DNA from: Daphnia pulex
Taxonomy: Eukaryota; Arthropoda; Branchiopoda; Diplostraca; Daphniidae
Reading direction: 5' to 3'
Length of the DNA stretch: 64,000 bases
Assembly (NCBI RefSeq): GCF_021134715.1
Contig: NC_060023.1
Coordinates: 4,216,001-4,280,000 of the forward strand
Position numbers and translations under genes: made by a program. Under the pieces are notes generated by a model. That model made no database searches and was not told where the DNA came from. It worked only from the letters and a program-made list of their open reading frames with translations. This document shows positions 1 through 11,169 of this stretch, one piece after another; positions within the stretch are counted from its first letter, which is position 1; the number at the start of each line of letters is the position of its first letter.

Positions 1-312
1 ATATAAATGAATAAATTAAAGAGCAAGAATGATTTTACAGACCAAAAGCTTCTTTTGACTGCTCAGCTGCTATTATTGAACGACCAATCTTTGTTCCATA
101 AAGCTGTCATTTTATTCATTGCTTTCCTGAGTGCATTACTTTTTGGGAGTGACCTGATGTCAAAATTGATTAGACTTTTGTCGGCACTGGCGATTAGATT
201 GACTGTATGAGAAGCGCGTCTAAATAAGAAAAGAATCAATTAGATTAAAAATTGGAATAACTACATTAAAATTGATCAACCTTATATATGAGCTGGAAGT
301 ATGATGGGTGGA
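1..312. other. Non-coding, nothing recognised
   Basis: AT-rich sequence. The only open stretch is a short hydrophobic frame of 67 codons on the plus strand without homology that I recognise. I see no RNA gene, repeat or regulatory element here. Confidence 0.4.
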
Positions 313-492
313 TCACATGCAATCTTCTGTTTGTAGAATAGCATAAGTTTCATTAGTACGGGAAGCAGCTTCGCTTACATCGATCAATTCTTCATCCTCG
401 TCGTCATAAATTTGCCCCACCAAAGCTATAACAGCATCAACGTCGCTATCTTCTTCGAGTAAAAGGAGGTTTTCTGCGGCTTTTTTCGACAT
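313..492 (-). CDS. Small acidic 59-residue frame, possible last exon
   Basis: A minus-strand frame opens MSKKAAENLLLLEE, contains a very acidic centre (YDDEDEELID) and ends TEDCM before TGA. Directly upstream of its ATG is a good 3' splice acceptor (pyrimidine/T-rich run ending TTTTAG), so it may be the terminal exon of a longer gene or transposase rather than a separate protein. It lies about 1.9 kb downstream (minus sense) of a hAT remnant, but nothing shows they belong together. I do not recognise the family. Acidic, leucine-rich composition and lack of stops in a short frame make this only weak evidence for coding. Confidence 0.3.
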   Translation of the reverse strand: MSKKAAENLLLLEEDSDVDAVIALVGQIYDDEDEELIDVSEAASRTNETYAILQTEDCM

Positions 493-499
493 TCCAGCC

Positions 500-2340
500 T
501 AAAATAAAATGGAGATGAAGACGGTCAGTAAATGTTCGAAAAAAGAATAATAAAAACATGCTTACTGAAAATTTCTTGAATGCCTTTAAGAAATTTTAAC
601 CATTGTCTGTTACTATTTGATGCACTTTGGTGTGCAAAGCAAATTCATCTAGAATGCCATCAATCATTTTGGCAATTTTGTCCTGTGTGTGGGACCCTTA
701 TTCAACAAGGGAATTGATGAGTAAAGAGAAAGCACAAGAAAAATTGAAATTGGACAAACATTTTACCTTCAAATATCTTGCAGGCTACACCTGCCGATTT
801 TCTCTAAATTTTTCCAGTTTCATCAGTAACTAGCCAATTGGCCGTTACCCCCATAAAACTGCGCTTGGTCGAACCCCAGATATCGGCAGTTAAACAAACT
901 TCGGTTACCGAATTAAATTAACACCTCAGGTGTCAAAACTATCAAAACTTATCGTATCATCCTAAATTTGTATTTGGTTAGTGTTTTTTGTGTTCCTCAC
1001 TGGGTTTTTCATTTTTTGTTAGTTCGCGGGTATTTATGGTGATGCGAAATTTGCACGAGGGAAGAAAACGAAGTTTAGTCAAAAAATCTTTACTTTACTT
1101 TAAATGTTTATGATAATGAGCTAACGCAGCTCTTTATTTTAAAACCGATCCCATCTTTTTAGCTTCAACCGTTCGGTACTTATGGGCCACCAAAGTAGCC
1201 CTTTTTCCATAAGGCTCTACGGGGTGTTCCCAAAATTAGGCTTGGTCTAAAAACTTCCAAATTAGAAATTTTAGTTGAATTTCCTTAAACCTAACCCCAA
1301 ACGTAAACTAAAACAACGTCAAAAATAATTTCGTCACTTTATTTTTGATGGTTCTCTCGCGCGTTCCCAAGTTTAGTTAGATAGGCTAACTTTAATTTCA
1401 TAAAGCAAAAAATTCATGCGCTTTGACACAACCAGCGAAACCATCCTAGGCCCAATGAAAACATATTACGTGTTTCACATCGTATATTCGAGTACTCATC
1501 GAAAACTTAAATGCACTGCTGTTCATTTAGTCCAGCATGGTAATTGGTGTAGAGGACGAATAGACACAGGGCTGCTTTTCCTTCGTGGCCTTTGCGGAAC
1601 TGGTGAAAAAATTCGAGCTGAAAGCAACTCTTTGGAAAAAAAATCAGAAACATGGGTAAAAATATATTATTTTGATTTTTTTCTGTATTTTCCTATCGCT
1701 AATTTTACATATCAATTTTGCATGAATTTTTACTGGTGTCTACGTTTTTCTTGTTTAATCAATACATAATTTGCTGAAATTGTGTGGAATACTTCTTTTA
1801 AGAAACTTTTAAGAATCTCCAACTCAAATTAATCGTCCAAAATACCCCTTTTTTCCGGAGAAAGTTTTCCGACAAGAATCCAGAAAGAGACACTTAAAAA
1901 ATCCGGAATAGGTCTATCCTGTCAAGAATCGAAGGCGATTGGCAAAACATGAGTTAAGGGGGGGGGGATTGATTTATTTTCTAAAACAAAACAATTTGTA
2001 TGCTGGGGATGTGAGATTATGGGGAAAAACCGGAGGTGTCCCAAGTGGGAATGGTCTCCACTACAGGCACGTAAGAATGATCTTCGATAAACTAGTGAAA
2101 GGACAAAACCAAAGGGGTGGGTGGGAAATTTTTTACTACTGGAGAAAAATATGGCAGTGCATAAGGCTTCTGAATTAAAACTTTATGTCAACGTAAAAGT
2201 CAAAGGATGACTTATGGAATTTATAAGTGTAACTGATTGTTTTGATAAGTTTTGTTAAGAGAATTAAACTGAAACAGACTAGTTGACACAGGGATGTGTC
2301 CAGTACTTTTCTTTCAGTAACGTTGTATTGGTACCGTTAC
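500..2340. other. Intergenic, no supported gene
   Basis: Low-complexity AT-rich sequence with a run of nine G near 1960. Open frames of 68-117 codons occur on the plus strand but show no domain, no splice consistency and biased AT composition. Near 1900-2080 there are fragments such as 'aataggtctatcctgtc' and 'caagtgggaatggtctcc' that resemble the ends of the TIR elements seen near 36-37.6 kb, so a decayed copy is possible. Confidence 0.35.
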
Positions 2341-2342
2341 TT

Positions 2343-2630
2343 TTACGTTCTGGTTTGGCGAACATTTTTTCCACCAGCACTGAATAGACGTTCAAATAAA
2401 GCCGATGATGGCAGAGCAGCATTGTATCTCATATACATCTTCTCCATTGTAGAGTAAATGTTCAAACTCTTGGTTTCTGAGCTTACATCCGCCAAATATA
2501 GGTCGACTTCATTTGACTCTGTGGATTTCTTGTTCTTTTTCAACTTTTAAAGAAGACCTTTCTCTTATTTTGTTGGGATGAAAGATTAAAATCGCTATCT
2601 GTGTCAGAAAGAAAACATAATCTTTGTCTT
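2343..2630 (-). pseudogene. hAT transposase C-terminal dimerisation remnant
   Basis: The minus-strand translation contains YNAALPSSALFERLFSAGG, a clear match to the hAT-family dimerisation region, in which the P-S-S-A...E-R-L-F-S-x-G-G signature is diagnostic. Upstream in another frame is a serine/aspartate-rich linker (DTDSDFNLSS) typical of the segment preceding it. The frame stops shortly after FSAGG, where functional hAT proteins continue through a conserved region, and the linker and signature are in different frames. It is therefore a dead fragment. hAT transposases cut and paste DNA in the nucleus. No terminal inverted repeats or 8-bp target duplication were found. Confidence 0.75.
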
Positions 2631-3640
2631 AAAAAACAGATGTAAGAAAATGACAAAATGACGTACCGTTCTTCATTGTTTTTATCTTTGAAGGAAAAGG
2701 AGAATTAAACAAGGAGATCTTTATATTCCTGTTCATCATATTCTTAAATAAAGGATGTCTCGTATTGAGGATTTATCATTGCCGCACTCTTTGGGTCATT
2801 ATCCTAAAAAATTCTTAAAATCTTTATTTAATTAAGTTGTTGATAGTAATTACGATTGGAATACAGTTTTAGATATCTGATTTGTATATCGAATCCTCCA
2901 TTTTTAAAAAATTTTAAAGTCGGTAGGAGGTAGCCAACATTCACCTTTTGGTCGGCTTGCAAGGTATCAAGGGCTTCTGAGAGTGGTCTCATAACTTTTA
3001 CGCACTCTTTTATGAATTACTCCTCCACAAGAACAAAAAATATTCGATCTTAAAATGTCCAGACTTTTTTCAATTCTTTACTCTTATGGTTGATGAAATT
3101 TCTCCTTCGTAAAAGGGAACTGTTCTTTTCTAAATGTCTATATCTTCCTCCACCTTTGATATGCAATCTGGCGTATTATAAGTAAAAAATTAAAATAATT
3201 AATGCATCACCTTTTAGTTAACAAATGTTGACAAATGTTGTAGTTCATTGCATCTCTATTAATCGGGACACCATTTATTACGTCCACACAGCGTTGTTTA
3301 ATGATTCTTGCCTTGAAAAACGGTGATTCGAAATAACTTTCAACCTATGGAACTTTTTAATTTAAATGAAAAAAAATTTATTTTAAATGATGTTTTAGCT
3401 AATAAATTAAATAATATAGTGATATATTTCTATTAATCTCAACCTTATGGACTAAAGTTTAACGTGGAATCCCATAATCTAAAGCAGCACCAATTAGGGA
3501 ACTCCCATTCGTAACTGCATTCAATGCTTCTTCAACGATGATGTTTTTGCTATTCGATTCATTTTTGATTATGTTTCTATTTTTTAGCTAAAATGATGTA
3601 ATTGTCAATTTAAAACGACGATATTTGAATGAATATTATA
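2631..3640. other. Probable decayed transposon interior
   Basis: AT-rich DNA between the hAT remnant and the HTH exon. Several short minus-strand frames occur, but no domain can be supported. It includes a 10-bp direct duplication of 'acaaatgttg' around 3220-3240. Confidence 0.3.
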
Positions 3641-3651
3641 GTAATACTTAC

Positions 3652-3807
3652 TGCATTCCATAAAGTTGAGTGATTAATTGTGTGTTTTGCTGCAGCCACA
3701 GTTGGTTTGATTCCATTTTCAATATCATGCACTGCTTTTTCTGTGTTTTCCAAGTTATTTGAATTTTTCTCTACTTTTCTACGACAAATGTAATACGTAA
3801 AATACAA
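3652..3807 (-). pseudogene. Pipsqueak-type HTH exon (pogo/Tigger-like or psq protein)
   Basis: The minus-strand peptide includes TEKAVHDIENG followed by VAAAKHTINHSTLWN, which matches the HTH_psq / CENP-B N-terminal domain pattern (helix, A-A-x-x-x-x-I-x-x-S-T-L-W). The exon ends in a consensus donor (GTAAGT) right after the tryptophan helix, where many psq-domain genes have an intron. No continuation (second HTH or DDE region) is recognisable downstream. It could be the first exon of a pogo/Tigger transposase, of a solitary psq DNA-binding protein, or a remnant; the setting among dead transposons favours the last. Confidence 0.55.
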
Positions 3808-4509
3808 ATGCTTTTACAATCAAATTTGTTAGTCTATACCTTTAGAAGTGTTGTTGTTTCCTCGGAGTTTGTTAATGTTGAATGTGTTTCAAAAAACGAA
3901 GAACTGCAAGCTATCTTGCTTGTAATTGCTGTGGAGGAAAGTCATTTCTTGAACTAATTTAAAACGGTATCCGTTGGTGTAATCTTGTTTTAAAACAATC
4001 GGCATACACCCCTTTGTAACAAATCAGCGAAATAAAATAACAACGTGCAAAAAGTATTGGCTAATTGAACTTGTAAGCAATTGTTGTTTTATGGGAATTA
4101 TAGTATTTACCATGAGCAAAAAAATTCCACAATCAAAGCTATAGTGTCTGTTGTGGAAGTTTTACTTGGATTTCACTTTTCCACGTTGTTGGATGTTTTT
4201 TTCCAAAAACCATGTAATCATGAATAACTCATAACTCTGTAGCATTTCCATGTAACACACCATTTCTTTATCTTTGACTAAACTTTCATATAGTTTGATT
4301 TAAAGGGTCTTCATGTTGATAGCTACTAGTGTTTCTACCAGAATCATTGGCACTTAGTGTCACTGGCACTGGTAAGAGGTTACTTTTTTTGTAGGTTCGG
4401 TTAGACAATGAAATGGTGTTTGCGTGTTATAGATGGATCTCCAAAAAGGAAGTAGACAACTATTATGGCTACTTCCAAAAACAAGTTTTAATACCCTCAG
4501 TCAAAAACC

Positions 4510-5142
4510 AAAATTTTTGGGAACACGGCGAAAATCAGATTTTTTACATAAGCTTTTCTTGCGCGTTTCCAAACTTTTGATATGTACTGTATGTTATAAT
4601 TTAGTTTATTTCATGTTGTTGGGTTCGGATTAAACGGAACATGGAAAACGGGGTAAAACAGGTATAGCCAGATCAACGTTATTTCCAAAAAACGCCCCCT
4701 GGCAACAAAAACAAGGAAAAATGATCGAAAAAACTTTTTTTATAGTATCTCCACTCCTACTTTATAAAATAAATAAAAATACAGCACTTCTGAAAGGAAA
4801 ATGAATCTCCTATTCAGTGAATAAATAATGCATTGGTGAAAACTTTTCACCAATGCATTATTTAATAAATATAACTAAGCCGTTGCAGAGAAAATTGATG
4901 TTCCATTTTACCCCTGGCTCTGTTACGTTTAACCCTATTTTTATTTTTTTTTCGTAATTTTATTATGTTTGCATTTCTTCACATAAATATTAAAATGACT
5001 CATCGAAAAAATAAAAAAAATTATCAAGTGTAAATAAATGCCAGGGAATCACCCCTATACTTTTATTTTTTCATAATTCTTATTTTTGTTTAAATGGCAG
5101 CTTAAAGAAAAAAATGTCCCATATAGCCCCGGTCTATCCTAC
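4510..5142 (-). mobile_element. Small TIR element, family A, copy 1 (diverged)
   Basis: Its right end reads (on plus) 'atatagccccggtctatcct', the reverse complement of the end of a second copy at 35.8-36.6 kb. Internal blocks are shared in inverted orientation, for example 'aatttagtttatttcatg', 'tggcaacaaaaac', 'gtatctccact' and 'ttaaccct'. It encodes nothing and looks like a non-autonomous DNA transposon. The left boundary is uncertain because the first 120 bp are poorly conserved. Confidence 0.6.
4822..4864. repeat. Perfect 21-bp-arm hairpin with 1-nt loop
   Basis: Arms 4822-4842 and 4844-4864 are exact reverse complements around a single C at 4843. The palindrome sits inside the TIR element and is absent from the second copy of that element. 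Confidence 0.95.
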
Positions 5143-5289
5143 TTTCCATAGGACTCTTGATATAAGATTATAGGACTCCATAGAAGTATCTTGATAGAAA
5201 TGTTTTTTTTTTTACTGGAACACAATGATAATAATGAAAAACATGCCAGTAATGACTACTGCCTTAGAGTGTCTGAAGTGTTCAACGAT

Positions 5290-5609
5290 CTGCCCAACAG
5301 CAGGGGCCTCTCGAAGACATTATAGTGTACTCTGCTACTTAAGAGGAACACATCGCCATGGTGCGAGCCTTATTTGCTCGCGCAGCAGCTCACAACGTGC
5401 TGGCGATCAACAAAAGCAAATTTGTGTTTGCCCAGCGGGCCGTAAAATTCGGAGGATATTTCGTCGACGGTAACGGTTTCCACCCGGACCCTGAGCTCAT
5501 GCGAGCCATCCACGAGTTCCAACGTCCACTTTCCATCACCGACATCCGATCATTTTTTTACTGTGCCAGCAGGTCGGTAATTTTTCCGCCCAGCTGTCTG
5601 CAGCTTTGA
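5290..5609 (+). pseudogene. Gypsy reverse transcriptase, C-terminal fragment
   Basis: Readable motifs include EDIIVYSAT, equivalent to the catalytic D-D box region, then EEHIAMVRALF, NKSKFVFAQ and FGGYFVDGNG, all typical of the thumb-side part of gypsy RT. An in-frame TAA lies between SAT and EEHIAM, and the first aspartate of the usual D-D pair is E. Fingers and most of the palm are absent. Inactive. Confidence 0.8.
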
Positions 5610-6172
5610 ATCCACTTTCCCCGCTCCTAAAAACTGGATTTGCATGGGAGAGGACGACGCAGAATGATGCTGCTTTCGATGCGACCAAAGTTCTGTTGTC
5701 AACGGTCAGTGATTTGGCGCTTTACGACCCGTCACGGCCCACCAGCATCCATGTGGATGCTTCGAGGCTCAACGGCCTCGGTTTCTTATTAAAACAGTGT
5801 GATGCTGCAAACGTGTGGCGTGTGGTTCAAGCCAGGTCTCGCTTCTTATCGAGCGATGAAAAAAGATACGTGATGATCGAACTCGAGTGTCTTGGTGCTG
5901 CTTGGGCCATGCAGAAGTGCCGACAATTTCTGGAAGGGTTGCCGACTTTTGAGCTTGTGACAGACCACAAACCCCTGGTGCCAATCTTAAACAGTTACGC
6001 GCTGGAAAAACTCGACAATCCCTACGTCCTCCGTTTGCGCCTCAAAATGCAGCGCTATTCAGTTGTCGCTCGATGGGTGCCGGTCAAAAAAAAAATGGAT
6101 GCCGACGCTCTGTCGCGGGCACCCGTTGATCGAGAATCCACCGGTGACGAACTAGGCGAAAGGGTGCCCTAG
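5606..6172 (+). pseudogene. Gypsy RNase H domain
   Basis: A 188-codon open stretch with the RNase HI-like retroelement signature: SIHVDASRLNGLG (first catalytic D), KRYVMIELECLGAAWAM (catalytic E), TFELVTDHKPL (catalytic D) and KKMDADALSRAP at the end, the standard boundary to the integrase linker. All key acidic residues remain, so this is the best preserved part. RNase H degrades the RNA strand of the RNA-DNA hybrid in reverse transcription. It starts in a different frame from the RT fragment. Confidence 0.88.
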
Positions 6173-6208
6173 TTTCCGGCAAAAATCGCTCTACTGAGCC
6201 TCACCGGG

Positions 6209-6885
6209 TTGGACTTCCCAACAGACGACGCCTCCGTCGATCTGGTGTTGGAGAAAATCCAGCGGGCGACAGCAGCCGACCCCGTTATGAAGAAACTCAG
6301 GATCCAAATCGTCACTGGATTCCCAAATGACAAGTGTAATTTGGACCTTGATTTACGTCCGTACTGGAACGCGAAGGAACGTTTGGCCATCGACGAGTCC
6401 GACGACATGATCGTCGTCGGACCCAGAGTTTTGATCCCGCAAACGGTTCACGCAAACATTTTACGGGACTTAGGGCAGATGCACCAACTCGCGACGAAAA
6501 CTCGTCAACACGCTCGCATGTCCGTCTACTGGCCAAATATTGATAATGACATCATCAACACCACCAAAACTGTGAAGTGTGCACCAAGCCTTCCCTCCCG
6601 CCGGAACCGTTCAAGTCACGACCACCACCCACCCGCACTTTTGAACAGATCCATGCCGATTTCGGCGAAATTAACGGCGGCCATTTTCTGGTCTTCGTCG
6701 ACAGTTTCAGTGGTCGGCCTCATTTGGTTGCATTTCGCGACAAAATCACAACGGCCCTTCAAGTGGTCGAACAAGAGCGAAAGCTTTTTTCAAATGTTGG
6801 TGCGCACCCACTGACATTTTGGTCCGACAACGGCCTCAATTTGGAGCAGCAGAGTTCCGGTCATTCCAGGCCAATTGGGGGATAA
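6209..6885 (+). pseudogene. Gypsy integrase, zinc-binding linker and core fragment
   Basis: The first frame carries the HHCC-like linker (HANILRDLGQMHQLATKTRQHA, here QMHQ in place of the usual GHxG-type segment, then VYWPNIDNDI and CAPSLP). The core is in a second frame: QIHADFGEINGGHFLVFVD (first catalytic D) and LTFWSDNG (second D). The third acidic residue and the C-terminal domain are not recognisable because an A-rich tract and frame breaks follow. Two frames overlap at 6577-6814, showing a frameshift in the linker. Confidence 0.8.
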
Positions 6886-6934
6886 CGGACCTCACGTCAT
6901 CGCTCCTGGACGTCTGGCGCATTTAACGCCGCCA

Positions 6935-6981
6935 AGTTAAAAAAAAAAAAAAAACAAACAAAAAAAAACAAAAAAAAACAT
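6935..6981 (+). repeat. A-rich tract
   Basis: Runs of A interrupted by single C bases, lying inside the former integrase coding region and destroying it. It could be slippage or the tail of an inserted retroposon. Confidence 0.8.
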
Positions 6982-7922
6982 TTTGATTTTCCGCTATGCG
7001 CCGCGATCTGGAGGTGCATTACCCACTCAATTAATTTAAATTGCCCCGTCCACGATTGTCTGCCAACCTATCGCCGCTCTTTTGCCCCCGAGTGGCAGAA
7101 AAAGGATAACATTTTAGAAAAATGGGCCGGCTATTGAAAGAGCTGCAAATCGCTTACTACAATAAAAAAGACGCGGCCATTAACTCCGCTTGTGGTCAGC
7201 AATCACGTCCTCATTCAACATCCGGACAGCAAGCTATGAGACACGCCCGGTTTTATTGTCGAAGTCGGTAAACACCGCGACTACTTGATCAAAACCCCAG
7301 CTGACCGCATATTTCGACGCAATCGGTGATTTCAGTACCTGTACCAGTCTTCCGACTGGTACTGCGGTGCTCCACCAAGGGCCCGCTCAGAAGGACCAGA
7401 CGGATCCGATTCCGCCACCGGAACTACCACCAACGTCGCCGACGCTTCACCGATCTGCGCGATCTTGTCAACCTAGGCGAGTACATTTCCCCAATGATTG
7501 GACACAGTTCGAATGCCGTCTCAATTTGTGTTTACTGCACTACTTTGTCATGATTACCCCAACTACTCGCTTCATTTACTCCATTGTACTGTTTTATGTG
7601 TACCGTGTGAGCAAAAAAACACTTCATTTAACTGTTTTTTGCTCGTTGAAAGAACCGTGTGATGACGCCACATCTGGCAACACGGCACCCATCCCCCGAC
7701 CTTGATATGCCCATCAAAGACACTCTCACGGGCTCAGTTCCCTTTTGCCCCTCTTGGGTAACGGTCGTGTCTACTCTCTCGGTTCCCAATACAGATTGTT
7801 TTTGAATTTAAAACAAACGAAGAAGAACGAATGCGTAGGCCTACTTACGGAAATAATTGTATACTCTGATCTGATGGAAAGGAAGTACCACAGTCTTTAG
7901 GGCCAACCATTACATTTTGTTG

Positions 7923-8600
7923 CACTAAGGGAACGGTTCCTCAAAATTATCACATTCATGTACTGGTTTTATGAAATTTCAGGGACCGGTTTCAAACTTC
8001 AAAATGTCTTTGCAATTAAAGGGAGGGACTCTACAATCTATCAAACACATCAACATATCAACACTGATAGATATTTTACATTTTATTTTTACTGATTTTA
8101 ATTTTAAGAAACCAGTGGCATTCTTTCAATGTTCTCCAAAGTAAGGGATCGGTCTCTAAAAACTCATACATAGACTACTTTTTCTATATTTGAGAGACCT
8201 GTGTCAATCTTTAAGTTTGGTTTCTACAAATGAAACGGTCTCCTATTCAGCAAAAATGGAATGAAATGACAGTTTCTCAAAACACTAAGGGAACGCTTTC
8301 TCAAAATTGGCACTTTTAAGTACTGGTTTTCTGAAATTTAAGTGACCGGCTTAAAACTTCAAGATTTCTTTCAACTAAGGGGAGGGACTCTACAATCTAC
8401 CAAACATCGAGTACTGCTTCCATTCTAAGAAACCGCTGTCAATATTTCAATTTTCTCCAATGAAAGGCATTGGTCTCTACAAACTGTTACACATACACTA
8501 CGTTTTCTACATTTGAGAGACCGGTGTCAATCTTTCAGTTTTGTTTCTAAAAATGAAACAGTCTCAAAATGAGCAATCATGAAAGGAATGACAGTGTCTA
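7923..8600 (+). repeat. Two-copy tandem repeat, about 360 and 318 bp
   Basis: Copy 1 (7923-8282) and copy 2 (8283-8600) share long blocks in the same order: 'cactaagggaacg', 'tcaaaatt', 'agggagggactctacaatct', 'aagaaacc', 'tttgagagacc', 'gtgtcaatctt', 'aaatgaaac' and 'gaatgacagt'. Copy 2 lacks about 40 bp (the 'atcaacatatcaacactgat' part of copy 1). Divergence of roughly 10-15% by eye shows the duplication is not recent. No coding potential. Confidence 0.9.
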
Positions 8601-8789
8601 AAATATGTGAAACGAATTTAATATAAAGAAAGACCATAGCAAACCGAAACTGGTCTATTCTTGTTCAAAACCGTTGAATTTTGGTAAAATTACATAAATA
8701 AACTTCAACAATTCAGAGTGATTGTCTGTATTTACTTGGCGACGAAAAGTTGAGCATGAAGCGGTCCATGCACGCAAGCGTAAAAAAAA

Positions 8790-9313
8790 CTAAATAGTCT
8801 GCTTTGGAGGTTTGACGGGTTTCTCTAGATCTTTGCTGACCACTTGCATTTCTTTGTCACCTATTGGTAGCTTTTTCTTGGGTTTTGTTGGAAATAATGG
8901 CGGAAAATCAAGCGGCGGAAGCAGCAAGTCTAGCAGCAGTTTGTTGAATTCTTGCTTGAATCTTCATATCTCTTTTCTTCATTTCCATTTTCTACATCGT
9001 CACTTTTTTCATCTCGGCTTTCTAACCATTCTTCCCTTTCAATTTCAATTCTTTCTTAACTCAATTCTTCTCCTACTTCATCTGTCACTTCGAGATTCTC
9101 AAAATTAATTTGTGACATGCTTTGGTCGAGTTCAGGATCTGCTTCCATTTTAAAATTGCTGTTTAAGAGATGAGATTTGTTGCTGCTGTGCGAGGGGACT
9201 GGCAAAGAAGACAATGAGGTCGAGGATGGCGTAAATCCAGATGGCTCTGGTATTGCACCATTTTCCTTAAACATCTCCTTCGCAGTCCTTCCACTTAAAA
9301 TGTTGTATCCCAT
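8790..9313 (-). pseudogene. Unrecognised broken reading frame, two pieces
   Basis: Piece one (9056-9313) is an 85-residue serine/proline-rich frame containing GYNILSGRTAKEMF. Piece two, in another frame, runs to a stop at 8790 and reads LPPLDFPPLF...GDKEMQVVSKDLEKPVKPPKQTI. The second piece has coding-like composition and a natural C-terminal look. Between them the frame breaks repeatedly over a glutamate/arginine-rich stretch. It may be gag-like sequence related to the gypsy remnant just upstream on the same strand, or a lineage-specific gene; I cannot tell. Confidence 0.3.
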
Positions 9314-9854
9314 AATATTGAACGGCTCGTGGGGCTAGTTGGCTCCGCGGTGCATTACATAGCCACCTTCTTTGAAGGCGACTCCCGGAGTCGGCTTAAC
9401 GTAGCAGAAACATTACAACACCAAGACAAAAAGAATAAAAATAAGTTGAGAAAAAGGAGAATGCTGTAGTTGGGCTGGGAGGGGAAAAAACCATAGGGAA
9501 ACGTTTGTAGAGAAAAAGAAATGGAAGAAGTGTATGGGGAATATCGGCTAGAAATTTTTTTCGAGATAGAAAAGAAAAGTGACAAACGTGGCACATTATA
9601 ACAATTTCGGGGAAAATAAAAACAACTCGAAGATGGGGTAGAAGAGACATAAAAAGAAATGGACATGGAGGAATTAGGAAAGTACTGACGGCATATGGGG
9701 CACGTGGCTAATGAAGCTAGGCGCTATTAGTGTATCTAGCGAAAGTAAGCTACGGATGGTAACTACAAGATAAAAAGAAAGTGGTGCCTGATGGCGATCA
9801 TGAATATGGGGAGAAGTGAATAGTGTATAGCCCACAACCCTCCCCTTTTGGTAA

Positions 9855-10723
9855 TCAAGCACGGACCTCCGTGCTTTTGGATTGCACATGGCCATTTAGT
9901 CCGCATTTTGGGCATGTCGGACCGGCTTGTGATCGGGCAGGCGGGCGGTAAGGACGGACTACGAGTATTCGTTGCCAGGAGATGCATATTTCCGGGAATT
10001 TTAATTGGAAATCCACGCACCGCATATAATCAAGGCCTAAAATTATTCGTGTAGTGATTTTTGAGATCAATACACAAAAATTCGGGTTGCTGTTGAGAGG
10101 CATGATTATTTTTCCTGTGATGGAGAAACTTGTTTTTGTCACGCAGTCGAAATAGCGGTCTGACCCTTCGTACGGTACGATCGATGTTTCGGATTTTGGA
10201 TGCGTACGTCGGTGATGCAAGGGAGACTCCGAGCCCAGTGGCCCACACCAGTTTTTGGTAGAGTTCTTTTTCGTCGCTTGGCACTGGGAAGAGGGGATTC
10301 GTGTGTTCATCCCCGTCTATTATAATGGTACCTTGAAGTGCGATGATCGAATCTATCCCAATGATGATGGATGCTCCTATCTCCTAATTCCGTACGACGT
10401 ATGCCACGGTCGCTGTCGTCTGGTCTTTAGTGTGTAGAGTAAGGCTCGTTTCCCACAAAATTGGAAATACGCGGGACGTTGTTGAGTCGATAAATTATAC
10501 ATCCGGGCCAGATACTGGGCTCAATGCCTGCACATCTCAACGCTTCCGCCACGGATTGGTGGATGAGCGTTATCGATAAGTTCGTAGCGAAATAGATTAT
10601 TACACGGATGTTGTTCACCACTACTGGAACATAGAGTTTGGTCTCCATTTCTGGAATTGGAAAGTCAGTATCAAATGCTAAGTTCACAAGCGATGCCGGT
10701 GGGGGGGGGGGGAGAGTGGGCAC
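9855..10723 (-). pseudogene. Gypsy-type aspartic protease remnant
   Basis: The minus strand encodes MPTLPPPPPASLVNLAFD, then ETKLYVPVVVNNIRV and TLIHQSVAEAL, the layout of a retroelement protease N-terminal half. The position of the catalytic D-T/S-G reads YFATN, so the active site is lost. About 400 bp further on, in another frame, IILGLDYMRCVDF matches the I-L-G-x-D-(F/Y)-(L/M) second signature of the same fold. Several frameshifts separate the two. A run of about ten G (10,704-10,713) lies near the start. A fossil of a gypsy pol N-terminus, independent of the plus-strand element at 5-7.7 kb. Confidence 0.6.
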
Positions 10724-11169
10724 TGTTGGCGCTGAAATCTTAATTTAATTGGTCGTCGGAAACTTTCGGTCACTCACACAATTGGTTTTTCAGCACTGGA
10801 CATGTCAAAATATTCGGCTTACTGAGGGCTGAAGGAAGGTGTGAAGAATGGGCAAAGAAGAGAGAGGGAAAAATGTGAATGAGTATATATTCCAACTATT
10901 TGGAGGATAAAGAGATAGGAAGTTTAAATAAAAAAAATGAAAACAAAATGATTGGAGTTGAAATTTGGATGTATTTCCTGGCAATACGGGTGTAAAAGAA
11001 AGTTCAAGAGTTTCGCTAACTTCTACCGCTAACTTTTGATTTAAGATAATTTGGGTTTAGCTGGGAATATGGCCCTGTGCCAGGTGTTGAGTCTTCAGAG
11101 ACTGGGATAACCCCCCCCCCCCCCATTAAAAAAACAATTTACCCTTGTGCACGTAGCACTGTATTCATC

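Larger units (their letters stand above)
5225..7813 (+). mobile_element. Degenerate Ty3/gypsy retrotransposon pol
   Basis: Order RT C-terminus, RNase H, integrase on the plus strand is the Ty3/gypsy arrangement. No gag, protease or N-terminal RT is present, so the element is 5'-truncated at about 5.2 kb. Frames change between domains and stops interrupt them. Base composition is clearly more GC-rich than the flanks. A possible 3' LTR starts with TGTGATGACGCC near 7658 and may end ...AAAACA near 7813, but the second LTR needed to prove it is missing. Confidence 0.85.

Noticed and set aside
7658..7813. Firm call of a gypsy 3' LTR
   Set aside because: TG...CA-like ends and promoter-like sequence are suggestive, but there is no matching 5' LTR or convincing polypurine tract in the window.
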